Below the pieces are notes generated by a model. It was not told the DNA's origin. It saw nothing but the letters and a program-made list of their open reading frames with translations, and did no database searches. 64,000 nucleotides of DNA, from assembly GCF_019218755.1 (NCBI RefSeq), contig NZ_JAHUWZ010000002.1, positions 310,001 through 374,000 on the forward strand, in the 5' to 3' direction. This DNA is from Acidovorax sp. sif1233. Lineage in GTDB: Bacteria > Pseudomonadota > Gammaproteobacteria > Burkholderiales > Burkholderiaceae_C. Positions 55,576 to 64,000 of this stretch are shown piece after piece. The translations under genes were made by a program, and so were the position numbers. The first letter of the stretch is position 1. Each line of letters begins with the position of its first letter.

Positions 55576-55794
55576 ATGCCATTTGAGTACCTGCAAGAAC
55601 TCGCCGCTTGCGAGCTTCCATTGACTGTCCACGACCCTGCCTGCATTGACAAACTCAGGGTACTTCGGGCGGCCGATCTTGTCGCGGTGCTGGTGTCCAA
55701 TGATGAAAGCCCGGTGCCATTTGCACGGGTGCTCTCGCTCACGGACAAGGGGCGAACGATGCTGGCCCAGGGCGAGGCGCGTGAAATCCTGTGA
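55576..55794 (+). CDS. Small hypothetical protein
   Basis: 72 residues from ATG 55576 with GGAGG at 55565-55569, a 6-bp spacing that favours this start over the in-frame TTG at 55570. The sequence (LPLTVHDPACIDKLRVLRAA; VLVSNDESPVPFARVLSLTD) is soluble, mixed alpha/beta, without a family I recognise. The 209 bp before it show TTGACA at 55538 but no matching -10. Confidence 0.65.
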   Translation: MPFEYLQELAACELPLTVHDPACIDKLRVLRAADLVAVLVSNDESPVPFARVLSLTDKGRTMLAQGEAREIL

Positions 55795-55952
55795 CCGGGT
55801 ATGGGGTGGGCAGCTCTGTGCCTGCGGTGTGGACCTCTCCGTGTGACCCCCTGCGACAAGGGCCCCGACGATGTCGGCCGATGGAGACCCCGCCAGGCGG
55901 CGATGGCCTGGTCACGCAGGCCGTCGCCCTGGCTCTTCAGGCAAGCGCCATG

Positions 55953-57017
55953 TCATTCTGTCGACGCTGATCCCGTCGTGCTGGGGGAGAAGAGATCCCA
56001 GCTGGCGATGAACAGGGCGGCGATGACAGGGCCGATCACGAAGCCTGTCAGGCCAAAAAGCGCCATGCCGCCCAGGGTCGAAATGAGCACAACGTAGTCA
56101 GGCATCTTGGTGTCCTTGCCCACCAGAATCGGCCGAAGGACGTTGTCCACCAGGCCGATGACCCCGATGCCGAACGCGGTCAGCACCACCCCTTGCCATA
56201 CAGCGCCGGTGGCCAGGAAGTAGATCGCCACGGGCACCCAGATCAGTCCTGCGCCCACGGCGGGCAGCAGCGACAGGAATGCCATCGAAACGCCCCACAG
56301 CACGGGTCCCTGGATGCCCAGGATCCAGAAGATCAATCCGCCCAAGGCGCCCTGCGACGCGGCCACGACGATGTTGCCCTTGACCGTTGCGCGGATCACG
56401 GTGGTGAATTTGCTGACCAGCTGCCGCTTGTGCGTGTCATCCAGCGGTGTGGCCTGGCCGATGCGCAGCGCGAGGCTTGATCCATCGCGCAGCAGGAAAA
56501 ACAGCAGGTACAGCATGATGCCGAAGCTCACCAGGAACTGCAGCGTGTTCTGCCCGATGCTCAATGCTTGCGCGGCCACGAACTGGCTCGCCTGGACGGC
56601 GACCGACGAGAACTTCTGTTGCAGTTCGCCAACGGTTGTGAGGTTCAGCCGGTCCAGCAGGTTGGCCGCCCAGGCGGGCAGGGCGGCGATCACCTGTTGC
56701 AGATAGAGCCCGAAATTGAGCTGGCCGGAGCGCATCCGCTCATAGATCACCGTGGCCTCTTGCACCAGCGACACCGTGATGGCGGTCATGGGCAGGATGA
56801 CCACGATGAGGCACAGCCCCAGGGTGCACAGTGCGGCGAGATTGCGCCGCCTGGGCATGCGCCGCAGCAGCTTGCGGTGCAGGGGGGCAAAGAGAATCGC
56901 CAGGATGACACCCCAGAAGACGGCCCCGTGAAACTGCCACAGGATCGCCCCGAAGGCAATGGTGACAAGGGCCAGCAACAGCAAGAAGGCCTTGTTCTGG
57001 GGGGTGGGTGGTGTCAT
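55953..57017 (-). CDS. AI-2E family transporter (PerM-like)
   Basis: 354 residues from ATG at 57015-57017; the longer frame to 57170 adds a Pro-rich stretch without a membrane segment. About eight helices, with the family cue in the last third: VPVAIYFLATGAVWQGVV, GVIGLVDNVLRPILVGK and GLTGFVIGPVIAALF. Members export autoinducer-2, act as Na+/H+ exchangers or have no known substrate; the substrate here is undetermined. Confidence 0.9.
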   Translation of the reverse strand: MTPPTPQNKAFLLLLALVTIAFGAILWQFHGAVFWGVILAILFAPLHRKLLRRMPRRRNLAALCTLGLCLIVVILPMTAITVSLVQEATVIYERMRSGQLNFGLYLQQVIAALPAWAANLLDRLNLTTVGELQQKFSSVAVQASQFVAAQALSIGQNTLQFLVSFGIMLYLLFFLLRDGSSLALRIGQATPLDDTHKRQLVSKFTTVIRATVKGNIVVAASQGALGGLIFWILGIQGPVLWGVSMAFLSLLPAVGAGLIWVPVAIYFLATGAVWQGVVLTAFGIGVIGLVDNVLRPILVGKDTKMPDYVVLISTLGGMALFGLTGFVIGPVIAALFIASWDLFSPSTTGSASTE

Positions 57018-57250
57018 GTTGGTGCGTGGCAATGGGATACCCGGAATGTACGCGAGCGCGGGGTGCCGCTGCTGGCCGGCCCGCTCGTGAAAACCTTTCC
57101 CGTTGGGCGGCACGCTGTTCGGTGGCACAATGGCGCTCGTACCAAGGCCCTTCCCCAGCCACAGTCGCATCCGCCAATCGGTTCAGCCGTGTCGCGGAAG
57201 GTTTCTCAACCAGCTAATGCTTTCCCAAGGAAAGCGGAGGTCAGCGGAAT

Positions 57251-60130
57251 ATGAGCGATACGACGTCCGTCTATCAAGCCTACCAAGGCAACACCTACCT
57301 CTTCGGCGGCAATGCGCCCTATGTCGAAGAGATGTATGAGAACTACCTCGCCAATCCAGGCAGCGTGCCAGACAACTGGCGCGAATACTTTGACGCACTG
57401 CAAAACGTGCCCGCGGTGGACGGCAGCAATGCCAAGGACGTTCCCCATCTCCCCGTGGTCAATGCCTTTGCCGAGCGCGCAAAGCAGGGTGGAACCAAGG
57501 TCGTCGTCGCCACCGGCGCGGATTCGGAACTGGGCCGCAAGCGCACCGCCGTCCAGCAGCTGATCGCCGCTTACCGCAACGTGGGCCAGCGCTGGGCCGA
57601 TCTGGACCCCCTGAAGCGCACCGAGCGCCCCGCCATCCCCGAGCTCGAACCCTCCTTCTATGGTTTCAGCGATTCCGACCAGGAAGTCGTGTTCAACACC
57701 AGCAACACGTTCTTCGGCAAGGAGTCGATGCCGCTGCGTGAGCTGATCAACGCCCTGCGTGAAACCTACTGCAGCTCCATCGGTGCCGAGTACATGTACG
57801 CCACCGACCAGAACCAGAAGCGCTGGTGGCAGGAAAAGCTCGAAACCATCCGCAGCAAGCCCAGCTTTGGCGCGGACAAGAAAAAGCACATCCTCGACCG
57901 CCTGACCGCGGCCGAAGGCCTGGAGCGCTTTCTCCACACCAAATACGTCGGCCAGAAGCGTTTCTCCCTCGAAGGGGGCGAAAGCTTCATTGCCGCCATG
58001 GACGAACTGATCCAGTCCGCCGGCGCCAAGGGCGTGCAGGAAATCGTGATCGGCATGGCCCACCGCGGGCGCCTGAACGTGCTGGTCAACTCCCTGGGCA
58101 AGATGCCTGCGGACCTGTTTGCCGAGTTCGACCACACCGCTCCCGAAGACCTGCCATCGGGCGACGTGAAATACCACCAGGGCTTCAGCTCCGACGTGAC
58201 CACCCCCGGCGGCCCGGTCCACCTGTCGCTGGCGTTCAATCCGTCGCACCTGGAAATCGTGAACCCCGTGGTCGAAGGCTCCGTGCGTGCCCGCATGGAC
58301 CGCCGCGCCGACCCCCATGGCAAGCAGGTGCTGCCCGTGCTGGTGCACGGCGACGCGGCCTTTGCCGGCCAGGGCGTGAACCAGGAAACGCTGGCGCTGG
58401 CGCAGACCCGTGGTTATTCCACGGGCGGCACGGTGCACATCATCATCAACAACCAGATCGGGTTCACCACCTCCGACCCGCGCGACGCACGCTCCACGCT
58501 GTACTGCACCGACATCGTGAAGATGGTCGAGTCGCCCGTGCTGCACGTGAACGGCGACGATCCCGAAGCCGTGGTGCTGGCCACCCAGCTCGCCCTCGAA
58601 TTCCGCATGGAGTTCCAGAAGGATGTGGTCGTGGACATCATCTGCTTCCGCAAGCTGGGCCACAACGAGCAGGACACGCCTGCGCTGACCCAGCCGCTCA
58701 TGTACAAGAAGATCGGCCAGCACCCCGGCACGCGCAAGCTGTACGCCGACAAGCTGGCCACGCAGGGCCTGGGCGAAACGCTGGGCGACGACATGGTCAA
58801 GGCCTACCGTGCCGCCATGGATGCGGGCAAGCACACGGTCGACCCGGTGCTGACCAATTTCAAGAGCAAGTACGCCGTGGACTGGAGCCCGTTCCTGGGC
58901 AAGAAGTGGACGGACGCTGGCGACACCGCCATTCCCCTGGCCGAGTGGAAGCGCCTGGCCGAGAAGATCACCACCATCCCTGAAAGCGTGACGCCGCACC
59001 AGCTGGTCAAGAAGGTGTACGACGACCGCGCCGCCATGGGCCGTGGCGAGATCCCCGTGGACTGGGGCATGGGCGAGCACATGGCGTTCGCCTCGCTCGT
59101 GGCCAGCGGCTATCCCGTGCGCCTGTCCGGCGAGGACTGCGGCCGCGGCACCTTCACGCACCGCCACTCGGTCATCCATGACCAGAAGCGCGAGAAGTGG
59201 GACATCGGCACCTATACGCCCCTGCAGAACGTGGCCGAGAACCAGGCTCCGTTCGTCGTGATCGACTCCATCCTGTCCGAAGAGGCGGTGCTGGGCTTCG
59301 AGTACGGCTACGCGTCCAACGACCCCAACACGCTCGTGATCTGGGAAGCCCAGTTCGGCGACTTCGCCAACGGTGCGCAGGTCGTGATCGACCAGTTCAT
59401 CGCCTCCGGCGAAGTGAAGTGGGGCCGCGTGAACGGCATCACGCTGATGCTGCCGCACGGCTACGAAGGCCAGGGCCCCGAGCACAGCTCGGCACGCCTG
59501 GAGCGTTTCATGCAGCTGTCGGCCGACGCCAACATGCAGGTGGTGCAGCCGACCACGGCCAGCCAGATCTTCCACGTGCTGCGCCGCCAGATGGTGCGTG
59601 ATCTTCGCAAGCCGCTGATCATCATGACGCCCAAGTCGCTGCTGCGCAACAAGGATGCCACCTCGCCGCTGTCCGAATTCACCAAGGGCAGCTTCCAGAC
59701 GGTGATCCCGGAGCAGGACGAAGCCATCGTGAAGAAGGCCGCCAAGGTCAAGCGCGTGATCGCCTGCTCGGGCAAGGTGTACTACGACCTCGTGAAGAAG
59801 CGCACCGAGCGCGAAGACGATGACGTGGCCATCATCCGCGTGGAACAGCTCTATCCCTTCCCGCACAAGGCGTTTGCCGCCGAACTCAAGCGCTACCCCC
59901 ATGCCACCGACGTGGTGTGGTGCCAGGACGAGCCGCAGAACCAGGGCGCCTGGTTCTTCATCCAGCACAACATCCACGAGAACATGCTCGAAGGCCAGAA
60001 GCTGGGCTACTCCGGCCGCGCGGCATCGGCGTCGCCTGCCGTGGGTTACTCGCATCTGCACCAGGAACAGCAAAAGGCGCTGGTGGACGGCGCGTTTGCC
60101 AAGCTCAAGGGGTTTGTCCTGACCAAGTAA
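57251..60130 (+). CDS. sucA: 2-oxoglutarate dehydrogenase E1 component
   Basis: 959 residues. The N-terminal segment [20 protein letters not shown], the TPP-binding region (FGEFANGAQ-like [17 protein letters not shown]), the transketolase-type cores [17 protein letters not shown] and [11 protein letters not shown], and [17 protein letters not shown] identify SucA. It decarboxylates 2-oxoglutarate using thiamine diphosphate and transfers succinyl to SucB. It heads the sucA-sucB-lpdA operon; the promoter is in the 233 bp upstream. Confidence 0.97.
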   Translation: MSDTTSVYQAYQGNTYLFGGNAPYVEEMYENYLANPGSVPDNWREYFDALQNVPAVDGSNAKDVPHLPVVNAFAERAKQGGTKVVVATGADSELGRKRTAVQQLIAAYRNVGQRWADLDPLKRTERPAIPELEPSFYGFSDSDQEVVFNTSNTFFGKESMPLRELINALRETYCSSIGAEYMYATDQNQKRWWQEKLETIRSKPSFGADKKKHILDRLTAAEGLERFLHTKYVGQKRFSLEGGESFIAAMDELIQSAGAKGVQEIVIGMAHRGRLNVLVNSLGKMPADLFAEFDHTAPEDLPSGDVKYHQGFSSDVTTPGGPVHLSLAFNPSHLEIVNPVVEGSVRARMDRRADPHGKQVLPVLVHGDAAFAGQGVNQETLALAQTRGYSTGGTVHIIINNQIGFTTSDPRDARSTLYCTDIVKMVESPVLHVNGDDPEAVVLATQLALEFRMEFQKDVVVDIICFRKLGHNEQDTPALTQPLMYKKIGQHPGTRKLYADKLATQGLGETLGDDMVKAYRAAMDAGKHTVDPVLTNFKSKYAVDWSPFLGKKWTDAGDTAIPLAEWKRLAEKITTIPESVTPHQLVKKVYDDRAAMGRGEIPVDWGMGEHMAFASLVASGYPVRLSGEDCGRGTFTHRHSVIHDQKREKWDIGTYTPLQNVAENQAPFVVIDSILSEEAVLGFEYGYASNDPNTLVIWEAQFGDFANGAQVVIDQFIASGEVKWGRVNGITLMLPHGYEGQGPEHSSARLERFMQLSADANMQVVQPTTASQIFHVLRRQMVRDLRKPLIIMTPKSLLRNKDATSPLSEFTKGSFQTVIPEQDEAIVKKAAKVKRVIACSGKVYYDLVKKRTEREDDDVAIIRVEQLYPFPHKAFAAELKRYPHATDVVWCQDEPQNQGAWFFIQHNIHENMLEGQKLGYSGRAASASPAVGYSHLHQEQQKALVDGAFAKLKGFVLTK

Positions 60131-60185
60131 GGCCAGCTACCCGAACGAACACAGAACAAACAGAACCCTACTGAAAGAATTCAAA

Positions 60186-61448
60186 ATGGCTATCGTAGAA
60201 GTCAAAGTCCCCCAGCTGTCCGAATCCGTGGCGGAAGCCACCATGCTGACCTGGAAGAAGAAGGCCGGTGAGGCCGTGGCCGTGGACGAAATCCTGATCG
60301 AGATCGAAACCGACAAGGTCGTGCTCGAAGTGCCCGCGCCGTCGGCTGGCGTGTTGTCCGAAATCATTCAGGGCGACGGCGCCACCGTGGTGGCCGAACA
60401 GCTCATCGCCAAGATCGACACCGAAGGCAAGGCTGGCGCAGCCGCCCCCGCACCGGCTGCCGCTGCGCCGGCTCCCGCGGCCGCAGCGCCCGCCGCCGCA
60501 CCAGCGGCTGGCGGTTCGAAGGGCGATGTGGCCATGCCCGCAGCCGCCAAGCTGCTGGCCGACAACAACCTGTCGGTGTCGGCCGTGGCCGGCACGGGCA
60601 AGGATGGCCGCGTGACCAAGGGCGACGTGCTGTCCGCCGTGGCCGGCGGCGCCAAGGCTGCTGTGGCTCCGAGCGTGATTCCCACGGGCGTGCCGACCAA
60701 GACGCTGCCCCAGGTGTCCGCGCCTGCCGCCAAGGAAGACCTGAGCGGCCGTCCCGAGCAGCGCGTGCCCATGAGCCGCCTGCGCGCCCGCGTGGCCGAG
60801 CGCCTGCTGCAGTCGCAGTCGACCAACGCCATCCTGACCACGTTCAACGAAGTGAACATGGCCCCCGTGATGGATCTGCGCAAGAAGTTCCAGGACAGCT
60901 TCACGAAGGAACACGGCACCAAGCTGGGCTTCATGTCCTTCTTCGTGAAGGCCGCCGTGCACGCCCTCAAGAAGTACCCCGTGCTGAACGCCTCGGTGGA
61001 CGGCAACGACATCGTCTACCACGGCTACTTCGACATCGGTATCGCCGTGGGTTCGCCCCGTGGCCTGGTGGTGCCCATCCTGCGCAATGCAGACCAGATG
61101 AGCTTCGCCGACATCGAGAAGAAGATCGCCGAGTTCGGCAAGAAGGCGTCGGAAGGCAAGCTGGGCATCGAGGAAATGACCGGTGGCACGTTCTCCATCT
61201 CCAATGGCGGTACGTTCGGCTCCATGCTGTCCACCCCCATCATCAACCCGCCCCAGTCGGCCATTTTGGGCGTGCACGCCACCAAGGACCGCGCCGTGGT
61301 CGAAAACGGCCAGATCGTCATCCGCCCGATGAACTACCTGGCCATGTCGTATGACCACCGCATCATCGACGGCCGCGAAGCCGTGCTGGGCCTGGTGGCC
61401 ATGAAGGACGCGCTGGAAGACCCATCGCGCCTGCTGTTCGACATCTGA
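60186..61448 (+). CDS. sucB: Dihydrolipoyl succinyltransferase (E2) of 2-oxoglutarate dehydrogenase
   Basis: 420 residues. One N-terminal lipoyl domain with the lipoylated Lys in [12 protein letters not shown] near residue 44, then an Ala/Pro linker, the E3-binding domain ([20 protein letters not shown]) and the catalytic domain with [13 protein letters not shown] (catalytic His near residue 391). It transfers the succinyl group to CoA. The 55-bp spacing to sucA and 90 bp to lpdA fit one operon. Confidence 0.97.
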   Translation: MAIVEVKVPQLSESVAEATMLTWKKKAGEAVAVDEILIEIETDKVVLEVPAPSAGVLSEIIQGDGATVVAEQLIAKIDTEGKAGAAAPAPAAAAPAPAAAAPAAAPAAGGSKGDVAMPAAAKLLADNNLSVSAVAGTGKDGRVTKGDVLSAVAGGAKAAVAPSVIPTGVPTKTLPQVSAPAAKEDLSGRPEQRVPMSRLRARVAERLLQSQSTNAILTTFNEVNMAPVMDLRKKFQDSFTKEHGTKLGFMSFFVKAAVHALKKYPVLNASVDGNDIVYHGYFDIGIAVGSPRGLVVPILRNADQMSFADIEKKIAEFGKKASEGKLGIEEMTGGTFSISNGGTFGSMLSTPIINPPQSAILGVHATKDRAVVENGQIVIRPMNYLAMSYDHRIIDGREAVLGLVAMKDALEDPSRLLFDI

Positions 61449-61463
61449 TCCCCTGACTGTATC

Positions 61464-61514
61464 GACCCACCCGCGTGGCCCGGCCTCTGGTCCTGCCCGC
61501 CGGTGGGTCTTTCT
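61464..61514 (+). terminator. Hairpin between sucB and lpdA (possible attenuator)
   Basis: GACCCACC at 61464-61471 pairs with GGTGGGTC at 61502-61509, followed by TTTCTCC. It could reduce transcription into lpdA or act as a processing site, so that E3 is made at a different level from E1 and E2. Confidence 0.5.
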
Positions 61515-61538
61515 CCAACAGACTGAACGAGATTTCCC

Positions 61539-62966
61539 ATGAGCAAACAATTTGATGTGATCGTCATCGGTGGTGGCCCCGGCGGCTACATCGCCGCCAT
61601 CCGCGCTGCCCAGCTGGGCTTCAACGTGGCCTGTATCGACGAGTGGAAGAACGAGAAGGGTGGCCCCGCGCCCGGTGGCACCTGCACCAACGTGGGCTGC
61701 ATTCCGTCCAAGGCGCTGCTGCAATCGTCCGAGCACTTCGAGCACGCCAACAAGCACTTCGCCGAACACGGCATCACGGCCACCGGCGTGAAGATGGACG
61801 TGGCCAAGATGATTGCCCGCAAGGACACCGTCGTGAAGCAGAACAACGACGGCATCCTGTACCTGTTCAAGAAGAACAAGGTCAGCTTCTTCCACGGCCG
61901 CGGCTCGTTCGTGAAGGCCGCCGAAGGGGGCTACGAGATCAAGGTGGCCGGCGCCGCCGAAGAGGCGATCACGGGCAAGCAGATCATCATCGCCACGGGC
62001 TCCAACGCGCGCGCGCTGCCCGGCACGCCGTTCGACGAAGAGTTCGTGCTGTCCAACGACGGCGCGCTGCGCGTGGGCGCGGTGCCCAAGAAGCTCGGCC
62101 TCATCGGCTCGGGCGTGATCGGCCTGGAAATGGGCTCGGTGTGGCGCCGCCTGGGTGCCGAAGTCACCATCCTCGAAGGCCTGCCGACCTTCCTGGGCGC
62201 GGTGGACGAGCAGATCGCCAAGGAAGCCAAGAAGGCCTTCGACAAGCAGGGCCTGAAGATCGAGCTGGGCGTGAAGGTCGGCGAGATCAAGACCGGCAAG
62301 AAGGGCGTCTCCATCGCCTACACCAACGCCAAGGGCGAAGCCCAGGCGCTGGAGGTGGACAAGCTCATCGTCTCCATCGGCCGCGTGCCCAACACCATCG
62401 GCCTGAACACCGAAGCCGTGGGCCTGGCCCTGGACGAGCGCGGCGCCATCGTCGTCGATGCAGACTGCAAGACCAACCTGCCCGGCGTGTGGGCGGTGGG
62501 CGACGTGGTGCGCGGCCCGATGCTGGCGCACAAGGCGGAAGAAGAGGGCGTTGCCGTGGCCGAGCGCATTGCCGGCCAGCACGGCCACGTGAACTTCAAC
62601 ACCGTGCCGTGGGTCATCTACACCAGCCCCGAGATCGCATGGGTGGGCCGCACCGAGCAGCAGCTCAAGGCCGACGGCGTGAAGTACAAGGCCGGTACCT
62701 TCCCGTTCCTGGCCAACGGCCGCGCGCGCGCGCTGGGCGACACCACCGGCATGGTCAAGATGCTGGCCGATGCCGACACCGATGAGATCCTGGGCGTGCA
62801 CATCGTGGGCCCGCAGGCCAGCGAGCTGATCTCCGAAGCCGTGGTGGCCATGGAGTTCAAGGCCAGCAGCGAAGACATCGCGCGCATCTGCCACGCGCAT
62901 CCGTCCCTGAGCGAAGCCACGAAGGAAGCGGCCCTGGCCGTGGACAAGCGCACGCTGAACTTCTGA
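61539..62966 (+). CDS. lpdA: Dihydrolipoyl dehydrogenase (E3)
   Basis: 475 residues. FAD-binding [17 protein letters not shown] at about residues 9-25, the redox disulfide [13 protein letters not shown] near residue 46, the NAD-binding [17 protein letters not shown] near residue 188, and the C-terminal active-site HAHPSLSEA (His near residue 450). It reoxidises lipoyl groups of SucB. A family A repeat lies just behind the gene. Confidence 0.97.
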   Translation: MSKQFDVIVIGGGPGGYIAAIRAAQLGFNVACIDEWKNEKGGPAPGGTCTNVGCIPSKALLQSSEHFEHANKHFAEHGITATGVKMDVAKMIARKDTVVKQNNDGILYLFKKNKVSFFHGRGSFVKAAEGGYEIKVAGAAEEAITGKQIIIATGSNARALPGTPFDEEFVLSNDGALRVGAVPKKLGLIGSGVIGLEMGSVWRRLGAEVTILEGLPTFLGAVDEQIAKEAKKAFDKQGLKIELGVKVGEIKTGKKGVSIAYTNAKGEAQALEVDKLIVSIGRVPNTIGLNTEAVGLALDERGAIVVDADCKTNLPGVWAVGDVVRGPMLAHKAEEEGVAVAERIAGQHGHVNFNTVPWVIYTSPEIAWVGRTEQQLKADGVKYKAGTFPFLANGRARALGDTTGMVKMLADADTDEILGVHIVGPQASELISEAVVAMEFKASSEDIARICHAHPSLSEATKEAALAVDKRTLNF

Positions 62967-62967
62967 T

Positions 62968-63036
62968 ATTTGAATAAAAACCGGCTCCAGCGCTTGACCA
63001 TCAAGCGCTGGCAGCTATTAAATTCATAGTATCAGG
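62968..63036 (-). repeat. Dispersed palindromic repeat, family A, copy 5
   Basis: It holds a perfect 25-bp palindrome: CCAGCGCTTGA (62987-62997), CCA, TCAAGCGCTGG (63001-63011), then CAGCTATTAAATT. It lies in reverse orientation between lpdA and zapE and ends 11 bp before the zapE start. Confidence 0.85.
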
Positions 63037-63047
63037 ACAACCACCAC

Positions 63048-64000
63048 GTGACCGTCAAACAGGCTTACCTGGCCGAGCTGGCCGCCAAAGGCTTTCAAAG
63101 CGACCCTGCCCAGCTGCGTGCCGTGGATGCCCTCCAGCGCTGCGCCGATGAATGGGCGGCCTACAAGGCCCGCCGCTCCAACGCGCTCAAGAAGCTGATC
63201 AACCGGCCGGACATTCCGCGCGGCGTGTACATGTATGGCGGGGTGGGGCGCGGCAAGAGCTTCCTCATGGAGTGCTTCTTCGACGCCGTGCCCCTGAAGC
63301 GCAAGGTGCGCCTGCATTTCCATGAATTCATGCGCGAGGTCCACCGCGAGCTGGCGGCGCTGCAGGGCACGGTGAACCCGCTGGACGTGCTGGGCGAGCG
63401 CATTGCGCGGCGCTACAAGCTCATCTGCTTCGATGAGTTCCACGTTGCCGACATCACCGACGCGATGATCCTGCACCGCCTGCTGGCGGCACTATTCGAC
63501 AACGGCGTGGGTTTTGTCACCACCTCCAATTTCAAGCCCGACGACCTGTACCCCGGCGGCCTGCACCGCGACCGCATCCTGCCCGCGATCGCCCTGCTCA
63601 ACGAGCGGCTGGAAGTCGTCAATGTCGACAACGGCACCGACTACCGCCGGCGCACCCTGGAGCATGTGAAGCTGTACCACACGCCACTGGGGCCCGAGGC
63701 GGACGCCGAGATGGGCCAGGCCTTCGACCAGCTGGCCGAAGTGCACGACGAAGACCCGGTGCTGCACATCGAGGCCCGCGAGATCCGCGCCCGCCGCAAG
63801 GCCGGCGGGGTGGTGTGGTTCGACTTCAAGACGCTGTGCGGCGGTCCCCGTTCGCAGAACGACTACCTGGAGATCGCGACGCAGTTCCATACCGTGCTGC
63901 TGTCCGACGTGCCCCACATGCCCGTGAGCATGGCGTCGCCCGCGCGGCGTTTCACCTGGCTCGTGGACGTTCTCTACGACCGGCGGGTCAAGCTCATCCT
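63048..64000 (+). CDS. zapE: Cell division protein ZapE (AFG1-like ATPase), 5' part
   Basis: The frame from GTG 63048 is open to the window edge, giving 317 residues of a protein usually about 365 long, so the end is missing. Walker A GGVGRGKS near residue 64, Walker B LICFDEFH near residue 126, and SNFKPDDLYPGGLHR identify ZapE. It is an ATPase acting on the Z-ring during division. The start is GTG; TATCAGGACA at 63030-63039 gives a fair ribosome site. Confidence 0.94.
   Translation, partial: MTVKQAYLAELAAKGFQSDPAQLRAVDALQRCADEWAAYKARRSNALKKLINRPDIPRGVYMYGGVGRGKSFLMECFFDAVPLKRKVRLHFHEFMREVHRELAALQGTVNPLDVLGERIARRYKLICFDEFHVADITDAMILHRLLAALFDNGVGFVTTSNFKPDDLYPGGLHRDRILPAIALLNERLEVVNVDNGTDYRRRTLEHVKLYHTPLGPEADAEMGQAFDQLAEVHDEDPVLHIEAREIRARRKAGGVVWFDFKTLCGGPRSQNDYLEIATQFHTVLLSDVPHMPVSMASPARRFTWLVDVLYDRRVKLI

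Noticed and set aside
57206..60073. A 955-residue minus-strand frame opposite sucA
   Set aside because: Antisense shadow; the His-rich composition is typical of the reverse of Gly/Val/Ala-rich coding.
60168..62900. A 910-residue minus-strand frame opposite sucB and lpdA
   Set aside because: Antisense shadow with repetitive composition and no domain.

Overview
The window is GC-rich DNA, densely coded on both strands, and reads as a chromosome segment of a beta-proteobacterium of the order Burkholderiales, family Comamonadaceae, most like Acidovorax and its relatives. The reasons are the protein style, the tmk-holB-pilZ-tatD and tolB-pal-cpoB-tcdA blocks, the C-terminal IPTL-CTERM sorting signals, and dispersed palindromic repeats of the kind I associate with this family. 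The genus is inferred; no rRNA gene is present.

Layout. Bases 1-11.1 kb hold an acyl-CoA/beta-oxidation gene run: a thiolase cut by the window edge, two hotdog thioesterases, two acyl-CoA dehydrogenases, two short-chain dehydrogenases, a zinc-independent MDR reductase, a GST-like protein and an alkyl-DNA methyltransferase. 11.1-15.7 kb holds an IclR regulator divergent from a TRAP transporter whose P and QM genes are separated by aroQ. 15.8-24 kb holds a SnoaL-like/GGDEF protein, a Bcr/CflA-type exporter, a five-gene minus-strand run (nnrD, histidine phosphatase, small membrane protein, DUF72, Cys-motif protein) and a secreted lamin-tail/IPTL-CTERM protein. 24.4-36 kb holds tex, an HDOD protein, a patatin, a large PAS-GGDEF-EAL protein, an Fe-type alcohol dehydrogenase divergent from an exported hydratase-like protein, an HSL-type esterase and a thioesterase-acetyltransferase fusion.

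36-47.6 kb is core: ygfZ, mltG, tmk, holB, pilZ, tatD, an ankyrin protein, msbA, then tolB-pal-cpoB-tcdA and a tRNA-Lys. 47.6-52.3 kb, directly after the tRNA, is an accessory islet. It has a small IPTL-CTERM protein, a run of immunity-type genes (DMP19/DUF4375, a short remnant, YwqG/DUF1963, a stop-interrupted SMI1/KNR4 gene) with no visible toxin, and the 3' end of a chemotaxis receptor gene. 52.4-57 kb holds a SdsA1-type alkyl sulfatase with a divergent LysR regulator, a small unknown gene and an AI-2E family permease. 57.2-64 kb is the 2-oxoglutarate dehydrogenase operon sucA-sucB-lpdA, followed by zapE, which runs off the window.

The most notable non-gene signal is repeats. One family of about 60 bp is seen at least five times, including in frame inside the patatin gene and at the 5' end of a truncated immunity-type ORF. 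A second family of about 125 bp occurs twice in opposite orientation. A nested hairpin element lies between dctP and aroQ. No CRISPR array, insertion sequence, integrase, origin or riboswitch was recognised.
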